Assembly (NCBI GenBank): GCA_021833045.1
Contig: JAKBGP010000087.1
Location: forward strand, 1 to 8,054
Source: Thermoplasmata archaeon
Lineage (GTDB): Archaea; Thermoplasmatota; Thermoplasmata; Thermoplasmatales; Thermoplasmataceae
Length of the DNA stretch: 8,054 bases
Reading direction: 5' to 3'
Position 1 is the first letter of the stretch, and every line of letters starts with the position of its first letter. Below the pieces are notes generated by a model. The model saw only the letters and a program-made list of their open reading frames with translations. It had not been told where the DNA came from and ran no database searches. Both the position numbers and the translations under genes were made by a program. Below are positions 1-5,701 of this stretch, one piece after another.

Positions 1-2
1 AA

Positions 3-74
3 TCACTTCCTGATTGGAATGAAAATAACCGCTTCTACAATATGAAGCCTGTCCTTATCCATCCCTTAGCATAA
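3..74 (+). CDS. Possible C-terminal tail of a gene truncated by the window edge
   Basis: Frame 3 is open from the window edge to a TAA at 72-74 and encodes 23 residues ending in MKPVLIHPLA. The peptide has a plausible protein-like mix (W, Y, P and aliphatics). A T-rich stretch with TTTTT at 84-88 follows within about ten bases, as expected after an archaeal gene. The evidence is weak: 72 bases can be open by chance, and frame 1 is also open for 14 codons. I do not recognise the family. If real, this gene runs tail-to-tail with res. Confidence 0.3.
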   Translation, partial: SLPDWNENNRFYNMKPVLIHPLA

Positions 75-442
75 AGGAATAGGTTTTTATTATATATTAT
101 TTCTTAATCATAGTAAGAATTCAATCAATGGTAACTATCTCATTTCTAACAATAAATTAGTTTCTCTTTTTTTAAACTTAAGGAAAATGAGTACCTCTTG
201 CAAAAGGCCTTGAACCTATATTCCCTATTATGATCCATAAGAAATCTTTCATAGATTTAAGATTTTGCAAATTATTTTTCTCTACATTTTGTTTAAGGTT
301 TGGGATAAAATGTCAAGTCTAAATTCAACTATCAATTCAGATAATATTGAACACAAAACCTCATAAATATTTATGCCTAGATAGTGTGTTAAATTGTATC
401 TTTAATCCAAGAATTCAAGATCGTAATAAATAGTTAATAAGA
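75..442. other. AT-rich gene-free interval downstream of res
   Basis: I find no ORF here above about 36 codons on either strand, no tRNA-like fold and no obvious transposase remnant. The stretch contains T-runs on the plus strand (84-88 and 167-173) that could end transcription coming from the left. It also has a 14-bp perfect palindrome at 362-375, listed separately. The longest minus-strand frames (for example one starting near 235 and ending at TAG near 147) lack ribosome-binding sites and look like chance. This is probably convergent intergenic DNA, possibly a decayed insertion boundary. Confidence 0.5.
362..375. repeat. 14-bp perfect palindrome CATAAATATTTATG
   Basis: The sequence CATAAATATTTATG equals its own reverse complement. 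It sits in gene-free DNA about 90 bases past the res stop codon. AT-only palindromes arise easily in AT-rich DNA. Its core ATAAATATTTAT also resembles an archaeal TATA box readable in both directions, but no gene starts at the right distance on either strand. Function unknown. Confidence 0.3.
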
Positions 443-488
443 TAAAAATTAGAAAAATATACAAATGTTAATTGATTGACCAATCAAT
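443..488 (-). terminator. Candidate terminator of the mod-res operon
   Basis: On the minus strand, the last codons of res form the inverted repeat ATTGATTG-GT-CAATCAAT (471-488), with perfect 8-bp arms; the best RNA fold is 7 bp with a 4-base loop. The res stop TAA follows at once. Then come T-rich tracts TATATTTTTC (about 459-450) and ATTTTTATC (about 449-441). Archaeal RNA polymerase stops mainly at such T-tracts, so this is a reasonable operon end. The hairpin contribution is inference. Confidence 0.5.
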
Positions 489-3257
489 ATTAGTCATGAA
501 TGATTCAGCGCGATCGACTATTGACTTGAAACTATGTCCCTCTAGTTGATTTGCAATATTTTCAGGCAATAATATGTACCTCCAGTTTTTAGGTTGATCT
601 TTTGGATGATTACTTGCACCAGATACACTGAGGCAAAACTGACGAGCTGCATTCATCTTAGCCCTAACGTCAAGATCGTTATATGCATCCTTCTCTGACT
701 TGGTCTCAACTATGAACATTGTATCTCTTGTCTTCACCAGAAAATCAGGATAATATCTGCCAATGAACCCTTTACTGTCAAGATATGAAATATAAAACCT
801 GTGAACGTATTGATCAAGTTTCACATAAGCTATCACTCCTGAATCTTTTTCCAACACAAATTCTGCGAAACGCCTTTCTAAACCTCCTTTTGGTCCAAAA
901 TCAAGATATGGGTAAATGCATTTTTTTGTTTCAAGCGATCTTTCAATTGTAATCTTCAATTCGCGATAAGTTGACAGTGATATCCAGTCAACCATCGTAG
1001 AACTCACTGTTTTCTTTTTCGAAACAAAGTGTGTTATCTCCTTTCTCAGAATTGTAACTATGAAGTCAAGAAGCTGGAAATTACTAAGTTTAACCGCATT
1101 TTCTGGTATATTGAAGTCAATTTTTCTGCCAAACAAGATGCCGGATATGTATTCGTCTGTTATTCTAGCTATTTCATCGAAGTATCTTGTAAGCCAGTTC
1201 ATATTTCTGCTTCCTCCTATGATTTCCAAGGTTACATTTCTCAAAACCCCCGTATAGCTAAAATCTTTTTCTTTCATATCCCATTCTTGCATGAACCTAG
1301 TTTGTGGGTGGAAGTCGGTTATTATAATTGATTTGGGGTTAAGTTGGTCAAAAGGCACAGGACACGTCTTAAGTTCTTCAACATTGAAATATGAAAAATC
1401 AAGGTCTTCTTGAACAGTATCTCTATATGATGATGGCCAATAAATATCAAAGTCAGGAACCCTGTTTTGATCAATAGTCACTAGAATTCTCTTGGAGTCA
1501 AGTACCAGGCTTCTTGATTCACCTGACGAAAGCAATGCCCCAGCATTTTTTAGATCCGAATAAATCTGGTTATATTTTGGATGTTCTACGATGAATAGGA
1601 AATCATATGAATTAATAAGAGGTTCATTTTTCCTTAGAAGAATCATATTCTGTAATTTTGGACCCCTGTATTCATCTTCTGTGAACATTAACCTAATTCC
1701 TCTTCCTATGATCTGCTCAGTGAGTAGATCAGATTCTGAACTCCTAAGTACAACAAGAACACATACATTTCTTACGTCAAATCCTTCCTTTAGCATCATT
1801 ACACTGACAATTATCCTGACATTACTTTCATAAGCATCGCTGGCAAAGACTTTCTCTTTGAGTTCCTTGAAACCCTCGTCGGATAAACTATCTTTCTTGT
1901 CACTGTGTATTGTGAGTATCTGAGACTCTTCTTTAATATCCATTCTTTGTTTCATATATGCTGAAATCTCCTCAGCTTCATCATTATTTTCTGCAACGAT
2001 GAACATGATCGGCTTCTTATGAATGTTGAGCTTCTTAAAATCAGATTCAAGTTGCTGCAGTTTTTCGTATCCCACCATCAGCATATGCCTCTGGACATCG
2101 CTCAAGGCAAGAATTTTCCTTGATTCATCCTTGTGTGCACTGACAGAATATTTTTCGTTCTCAGAGAGCGTTTCTATCTTTTCTGATAGATATGAACTTT
2201 TCTCAATAAATATCTGCTTCACCAGCATATCGTTCATTGCTTCAACGAGACCATAATCATAAATAACATGCTTCATCCACTCTTTCTTCTTGCCGCTAAT
2301 AGAATATGGGGTAGCAGTAAAATCATACTGAACAAAAGAAGATTCTTTTTTCTTATTGATGTTAGAATATAACTTCTCAACTGCTTCTTGCCATCGTTTA
2401 ATATTGTTGTCCGATAGATTGTGCAAATGATGCGCTTCATCATTTATCACTACGAGGGAGTCGTTAGCTGTAAGAAAATCATAGAAATTTTGAACCCTGT
2501 AATAATCATTATCATCCTTGAAGTCAATTCCAAGTTCTTCCGAGATTGTTCTTTCCCTAGTTGGTGCATCAATAAGTTGATGCCAGTTTGTGATCATAAT
2601 AAAAGGAGACGCAGTGGAGGGTGTATTTCCAGTTATATCGTTTTTAGTAAATATTTTTAAATCAAAATCTGCTCTCCATGATTCTGGCATAAATAGATCG
2701 TTTTCAAGATCGGCACTTAGTTTGTCCCTCTTTCCGCTTTTAACTTTCCCGAGAAAACTGTCAAGCAGGCGCTCATAAACAATGTTCCCTGGAGCTACAA
2801 TAAGAAAATAATTAGAGAATCTACCATCGTCATGTTTCAGTTTGTTGAAATATTGCCATACGATTAAAGCATTAATAATCCACGTTTTACCAGTCCCTGT
2901 TGCCATCTTAATGGCAAATCGCGGAAATCTCATTTTTTCAAGTTCTTTCTCAAGACCATCTGCAATAAGTTCATTACCACCAAACATTTCAAATAGTTCC
3001 ATTGGGGAAGGTACATTTAGTACCTCAAAACAGTATATTATTGCCTCTATGGCCCTCTTTTGAGAAAGATGGAACCGATACTGTTCATGAATCTCTGTGT
3101 TGAACCAGTAATCCAGAAGTTCCTTCGTAACATATGTTACAGTTTTACCGTTTTGAGAGACATAACCATTCTTGGACCAAGTTTCAACTTCTTTCATTAT
3201 TCTTAGTGCAAGTGGATGCTTCGCAAAGTATTCCTTATTATGAGTTTTACCTGACAT
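468..3257 (-). CDS. res: Type III restriction enzyme subunit Res (DEAH translocase plus PD-(D/E)XK nuclease)
   Basis: This 929-residue restriction subunit should work with Mod (next gene upstream) to translocate along or switch on unmethylated DNA using ATP, and then cleave it. Visible motifs, in order: a Q-motif-like segment YRFHLSQKRAIEAI (60-73); Walker A ATGTGKT (119-125); motif Ia-like FLIVAPG (151-157); Walker B DEAH (273-276); motif III FTATP (313-317); motif V-like LKEGFDVRN (489-497); motif VI QIIGRGIRL (515-523). The C-terminal nuclease shows PD at 837-838 and E-T-K at 851-853, the PD-(D/E)XK triad, with an upstream Glu (E794) in ERRFAEF. Length is close to characterised Type III Res proteins (about 970 aa). 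No frameshift or missing catalytic residue is seen, so it is probably active. The start ATG lies 4 nt after the mod stop and 6 nt after a GAGGT site. There is no HsdS-like gene, which argues against Type I. Confidence 0.93.
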   Translation of the reverse strand: MSGKTHNKEYFAKHPLALRIMKEVETWSKNGYVSQNGKTVTYVTKELLDYWFNTEIHEQYRFHLSQKRAIEAIIYCFEVLNVPSPMELFEMFGGNELIADGLEKELEKMRFPRFAIKMATGTGKTWIINALIVWQYFNKLKHDDGRFSNYFLIVAPGNIVYERLLDSFLGKVKSGKRDKLSADLENDLFMPESWRADFDLKIFTKNDITGNTPSTASPFIMITNWHQLIDAPTRERTISEELGIDFKDDNDYYRVQNFYDFLTANDSLVVINDEAHHLHNLSDNNIKRWQEAVEKLYSNINKKKESSFVQYDFTATPYSISGKKKEWMKHVIYDYGLVEAMNDMLVKQIFIEKSSYLSEKIETLSENEKYSVSAHKDESRKILALSDVQRHMLMVGYEKLQQLESDFKKLNIHKKPIMFIVAENNDEAEEISAYMKQRMDIKEESQILTIHSDKKDSLSDEGFKELKEKVFASDAYESNVRIIVSVMMLKEGFDVRNVCVLVVLRSSESDLLTEQIIGRGIRLMFTEDEYRGPKLQNMILLRKNEPLINSYDFLFIVEHPKYNQIYSDLKNAGALLSSGESRSLVLDSKRILVTIDQNRVPDFDIYWPSSYRDTVQEDLDFSYFNVEELKTCPVPFDQLNPKSIIITDFHPQTRFMQEWDMKEKDFSYTGVLRNVTLEIIGGSRNMNWLTRYFDEIARITDEYISGILFGRKIDFNIPENAVKLSNFQLLDFIVTILRKEITHFVSKKKTVSSTMVDWISLSTYRELKITIERSLETKKCIYPYLDFGPKGGLERRFAEFVLEKDSGVIAYVKLDQYVHRFYISYLDSKGFIGRYYPDFLVKTRDTMFIVETKSEKDAYNDLDVRAKMNAARQFCLSVSGASNHPKDQPKNWRYILLPENIANQLEGHSFKSIVDRAESFMTNIDWSIN

Positions 3258-3259
3258 TC

Positions 3260-3269
3260 GATTACCTCA
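3260..3269 (-). promoter_or_regulatory. res ribosome-binding site overlapping the mod stop codon
   Basis: Minus-strand TGAGGTAATC matches the archaeal anti-Shine-Dalgarno partner GGAGGTGATC at most positions and ends two bases before the res ATG. GAGGT is six bases from the ATG. The last T of GAGGT is also the first base of the mod TAA (3264-3262). Ribosomes finishing mod therefore sit on the res initiation site, which suggests translational coupling and fixes the res start. Confidence 0.75.
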
Positions 3270-5157
3270 AGTCAATCTTTTTGAATGCAGAAGCATCGTT
3301 ACCAAACACATCCACTACTCTGATAGCTATATTGTATTCTCTTCCTTTTTTGACTCTAAAATCTGCTATTGTAACTACGGGTTCCATCGACTTACGATTC
3401 CTGATTGCCTGCCACATGCTTTTGAAGGTCTTAGAGTCATAATCCCAATCGACAGCCCAGAAGTCGATAAGGTATGCATAATTCTTTTTAAGAAGTTCCT
3501 CTGCCTCTTTTCTTTTTTCCTCATCCATTATGGGATTATCCATCACAACGTACTGTGCAATTGATATCTTAATTGCTACTTCATCTCCGAATTGATCAAT
3601 AATTTCAGGTTCTGAAACCTTCAGATAGGGTTTCTGGTGAAAAGTTATCTTGTCAACAAGAGATGGATCACCAACTTTTGGACTTCTAAGGTATTTATAC
3701 ACGTCTGAAGGAATTATTTTTGACTCTATTTTTGAGTTTCGGGAAGAACTGAATTTTTTAAGGTCCTCATCGTAATTGTAATCATAGTCCCATGCAAGGA
3801 TTACAAGATTCTTATAGCCTCTACCATCAAGTGCTGAAGCATCTTTTGACAGTTCAACAGCCTTTCTCGCAGTCATAGGACGATCTGGTTCACAAACATA
3901 GACTAGAGTGTTTCTGTCAGTGTTGCTAATACCCATGCCCTGTTTATCTTCTCTTGGACTTGCACCATATAGCTTTAGAATAATACTATATATTTCCCTA
4001 AGTTTGACCTCGTGCAGATAGATGAGTTGGCGCTGATAATTGCCAAGATTTTCGATTAAAAATGAATTCGCCCCTTGACTTACAAGACGAGATCTAGTGA
4101 CCTGAATTGCAGTTTTAGATATATCAGTTGTAATCCATTTCCTACCAAATTTCTCTGCCACACTTGCAGTAGTCCCCGAGCCACAGAAAAAATCAGCTAC
4201 CATATCTCCTAAGTTAGAAGAAGATAGAATTATTCTTTCAATTAGTGTTTCTGGTTTTTGAGTAGGATATCCTAGAGCTTGACCAGAATTCTGTTTAACT
4301 ACAGGCATCCTCCACACATCTTCAGGTATTTTCCCAATTTCTGCTGATACCCCTCCAGTGTAGATTCTGCCACCAAGTGTTCTAGGGGTTTTGTAGCGTT
4401 CTTTACTTTCTTCAAGAATTGGGACACGTACATCCATATCGTTAAAAGTCCAGTTATTTTCGTCTTTAACATATCTAAAAACACTATCATGCTTACTTGG
4501 AAAATCTCTAATTGAACGTCCCGGACTGTCAGGGTAAAACCATACGATTTCATTTCGAAAATTTTTGTCCTTTCCAAATATCTCGTCTAACAGAACTTTC
4601 ACATAATGTGCAGTGTTACTGTCCAAATGGACAAAAATGGAACCAGTGCTTGTGAGTAATCGCTTCATTAATAAAAGTCTTGGATACAACATGTCAAGAA
4701 ATGAGTCAAGCCCCCTATCCCAAGTATCCGTGTATGCAAGTCGTTCACTCATTGGTAATTCCCTTTCAAACTGCTTATTTCCTATTCTCACGTCGTTAGG
4801 GAAGTTGAAATTCTCTCCAGTATTAAATGGAGGATCAATGTAAATCAAATCTATCTGACCTTCATAACCCTGAGAAAGCAATGCCTGCATAATGAGCAGA
4901 TTATCTCCCCAAATCATTCTATTAGGTTTAGTTTGAATGTCCAGCTTTTCTTTTCCAAGATAACTTGAAAGCGGTCCCGTGGCCTTGTTTGGAAAAACTA
5001 TCTCAGCAGTCTGAAATGTGAGATCTTTAGCAGAGGGTTCTTTTCTGGGTTTGGAACTCCAAACCAACCTTGCAGTGTCCTTTTGCCTTCTTTTTTCACT
5101 TCCGAGCCTTTTTCTTTCAGCTATGACTGCTTCTTCGAAATTTTCATTGTTTTCCAT
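3262..5157 (-). CDS. mod: Type III DNA methyltransferase subunit Mod (beta-class amino-MTase)
   Basis: Site-specific DNA methyltransferase that transfers a methyl group from S-adenosylmethionine to a base (probably N6 of adenine) in the recognition site. It protects host DNA and supplies sequence specificity to Res. With the start I choose it has 631 residues. Motif IV is DPPFNTG (D108-F111), YPTQKP (297-302) corresponds to motif X, and motif I is DFFCGSG (322-328). Motif IV before motif I marks the beta class. Residues about 200-290 between them should include the target-recognition region. A further ~290 residues after motif I, as in Type III Mod proteins, hold a second alpha/beta-looking segment (KNLVILAWDYDYN, 449-461). 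The frame stays open 12 codons upstream to a TTG at 5193. I reject that start because ATG 5157 has the Shine-Dalgarno GGGAGTGAT, while the TTG falls inside the probable TATA box. It overlaps the res ribosome-binding site at its 3' end. The methylated base and site cannot be read from sequence. Confidence 0.93.
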   Translation of the reverse strand: MENNENFEEAVIAERKRLGSEKRRQKDTARLVWSSKPRKEPSAKDLTFQTAEIVFPNKATGPLSSYLGKEKLDIQTKPNRMIWGDNLLIMQALLSQGYEGQIDLIYIDPPFNTGENFNFPNDVRIGNKQFERELPMSERLAYTDTWDRGLDSFLDMLYPRLLLMKRLLTSTGSIFVHLDSNTAHYVKVLLDEIFGKDKNFRNEIVWFYPDSPGRSIRDFPSKHDSVFRYVKDENNWTFNDMDVRVPILEESKERYKTPRTLGGRIYTGGVSAEIGKIPEDVWRMPVVKQNSGQALGYPTQKPETLIERIILSSSNLGDMVADFFCGSGTTASVAEKFGRKWITTDISKTAIQVTRSRLVSQGANSFLIENLGNYQRQLIYLHEVKLREIYSIILKLYGASPREDKQGMGISNTDRNTLVYVCEPDRPMTARKAVELSKDASALDGRGYKNLVILAWDYDYNYDEDLKKFSSSRNSKIESKIIPSDVYKYLRSPKVGDPSLVDKITFHQKPYLKVSEPEIIDQFGDEVAIKISIAQYVVMDNPIMDEEKRKEAEELLKKNYAYLIDFWAVDWDYDSKTFKSMWQAIRNRKSMEPVVTIADFRVKKGREYNIAIRVVDVFGNDASAFKKIDLR

Positions 5158-5160
5158 TGT

Positions 5161-5169
5161 ATCACTCCC
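5161..5169 (-). promoter_or_regulatory. mod ribosome-binding site
   Basis: Minus-strand GGGAGTGAT precedes ATG 5157 by a few bases (GGAG seven bases upstream). This is close to the archaeal consensus GGAGGTGAT and decides the mod start at 5157 rather than the TTG at 5193. Confidence 0.7.
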
Positions 5170-5190
5170 TTTATCAAATTCTTCTGCATT

Positions 5191-5206
5191 CAATATATCA
5201 AATTCG
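5191..5206 (-). promoter_or_regulatory. Probable TATA-box promoter of mod-res
   Basis: The minus strand reads CGAATTTGATATATTG. The TTTGATATATT part resembles an archaeal TATA box, with a purine-rich CGAA upstream where the TFB-recognition element would lie. Its centre (about 5197) places the transcription start near 5171, giving a leader of roughly 14 bases that just contains the ribosome-binding site. The box includes TTGATAT, which recurs in the divergent promoter at 5487-5493. Confidence 0.5.
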
Positions 5207-5469
5207 ATTCAAGATTGCCGTAATTCTAAATCTTTCTGCGTTAAATCGATTTTCCATGTCTTCATAACTCTTAAGCTTTTGACCTAAGTAATTGTTGGAA
5301 CAGTTTCTTTCTTGATCCTTTACTGTATTGAAAGATTTTTGTGAAACAATGAAACAAAACGCGATCTTTTCCTAACCCTTAACGTATTTTAGAAATTTAT
5401 TTTCAAAAAATTTTCTTAATTATCATTTTTTATTTCCTTAAATTAATTTTAATTTTGAAAAATGTCCGC
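5207..5469. other. Gene-free, very AT-rich divergent control region
   Basis: No supported gene or structured RNA is seen between the divergent mod promoter and the promoter of the 45-aa gene. From about 5385 the DNA becomes almost pure A/T. It contains a 9-bp inverted repeat, TTTTCAAAA (about 5400-5408) against TTTTGAAAA (about 5453-5461). The T-runs here could insulate the two promoters, or the DNA could be curved or easily melted. Frames crossing this stretch antisense to mod (about 5018-5287) have no ribosome-binding site and look spurious. Confidence 0.5.
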
Positions 5470-5498
5470 TATCAATATAGAATATGTTGATATCAATA
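5470..5498 (+). promoter_or_regulatory. Probable promoter and operator-like palindrome of the 45-aa gene
   Basis: ATCAATATAG (5471-5480) contains a TATA-like element centred near 5477, about 26 bases before the ribosome-binding site; this is the same geometry as the mod promoter. Between box and ribosome-binding site lies the perfect 10-bp palindrome TTGATATCAA (5487-5496), where a repressor would block transcription initiation. TATCAATA also occurs twice as a direct repeat, at 5470-5477 and 5491-5498, spaced 21 bp (two helical turns). Sequence signals are direct; regulatory function is inference. Confidence 0.45.
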
Positions 5499-5502
5499 AC
5501 TT

Positions 5503-5511
5503 GGAGGTGAT
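5503..5511 (+). promoter_or_regulatory. Full-consensus ribosome-binding site of the 45-aa gene
   Basis: GGAGGTGAT is a nine-base perfect match to the archaeal 16S anti-Shine-Dalgarno partner and stands five A bases before ATG 5517. This is the strongest ribosome-binding site in the window and the main reason to accept the short ORF behind it as a real gene with high translation potential. Confidence 0.85.
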
Positions 5512-5516
5512 AAAAA

Positions 5517-5654
5517 ATGAGTGAAAGGAGCTCCAACGACCAGAGATCTGATGTCAAAAACCCTACAAGTTCGGATTATAGGGAAGCAAATATAAACAGA
5601 GAAAATCAGATGAATCCCAACAACCATGCATACCACAAATCCAGGGGAAAGTAA
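5517..5654 (+). CDS. 45-aa hydrophilic Asn-rich protein with two NP repeats
   Basis: This small gene is too short for common ORF cutoffs but is well supported. It has a perfect Shine-Dalgarno sequence, an upstream TATA-like box and a hairpin plus T-run after the stop. The peptide consists mainly of two tandem 18-residue units (7-24 and 25-42) with the shared pattern N..R....NP....Y: N7/N25, R10/R28, N15P16/N33P34 and Y21/Y39. It ends in SRGK. It has eight Asn, many charged or polar residues, and no Leu, Phe, Trp or Cys. It should therefore be soluble and largely disordered; no signal peptide, membrane segment or helix-turn-helix is visible, so it is not a classical restriction controller protein. 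I recall short uncharacterised proteins with similar NPNN.AY..SRG endings in diverse prokaryotes, but cannot verify this here. It is divergent from mod and upstream of the helical orphan. Function unknown. Confidence 0.82.
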   Translation: MSERSSNDQRSDVKNPTSSDYREANINRENQMNPNNHAYHKSRGK

Positions 5655-5668
5655 GTAAAATGGTAAAA

Positions 5669-5698
5669 GGAAGGTTTATTACCTTCCCTTATTTTTTT
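5669..5698 (+). terminator. Hairpin plus T-run after the 45-aa gene
   Basis: GGAAGGT (5669-5675) and ACCTTCC (5681-5687) form a perfect 7-bp stem with loop TTATT. CTTA and then seven T (5692-5698) follow, a textbook intrinsic-terminator layout that also supplies the T-tract archaeal polymerase needs. It begins 15 bases after the stop of the 45-aa gene. The next gene's alternative upstream start (5660) would have to be translated through it. The inverted repeat could alternatively be an operator, because a TATA-like TTTATTA lies in its loop. Confidence 0.55.
5675..5681 (+). promoter_or_regulatory. Possible TATA box for a leaderless transcript of the helical orphan
   Basis: TTTATTA is centred about 24 bases before ATG 5702, preceded by the purine-rich GGAAGG where a TFB-recognition element would sit. 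No Shine-Dalgarno sequence precedes ATG 5702 (CTTATTTTTTTACA), which fits a leaderless transcript; these are common in Thermoplasmatales. The assignment depends on that start being correct. Confidence 0.35.
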
Positions 5699-5701
5699 AC
5701 A

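Noticed and set aside
147..255. Minus-strand frame of about 36 codons (NREYRF..., ends near 147)
   Set aside because: No ribosome-binding site or promoter, low-complexity Lys/Ser/Leu end, and length within chance expectation.
1029..3442. Several plus-strand ORFs of 60-100 codons across res and mod
   Set aside because: All are antisense to genes with intact catalytic motifs, lack Shine-Dalgarno sites, and overlap one another.
5158..5193. Upstream TTG start giving a 643-aa Mod
   Set aside because: The TTG lies within the probable TATA box and has no ribosome-binding site, whereas ATG 5157 has GGGAGTGAT at good spacing.
414..5215. ATTCAAGAT at 414-422 and again at about 5207-5215 as flanking attachment repeats of the res-mod block
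   Set aside because: Nine AT-rich bases recur easily by chance, and neither copy sits at a tRNA or next to an integrase.
5207..5469. CRISPR array, tRNA or riboswitch in the divergent region
   Set aside because: No regularly spaced repeats, no cloverleaf or conserved aptamer-like segments; only AT-rich simple sequence.
5517..5654. Restriction controller (C) protein or antitoxin identity for the 45-aa gene
   Set aside because: C proteins are about 80 residues with a helix-turn-helix; this peptide is short, Asn-rich and disordered-looking with no such motif, and there is no adjacent toxin-like partner.
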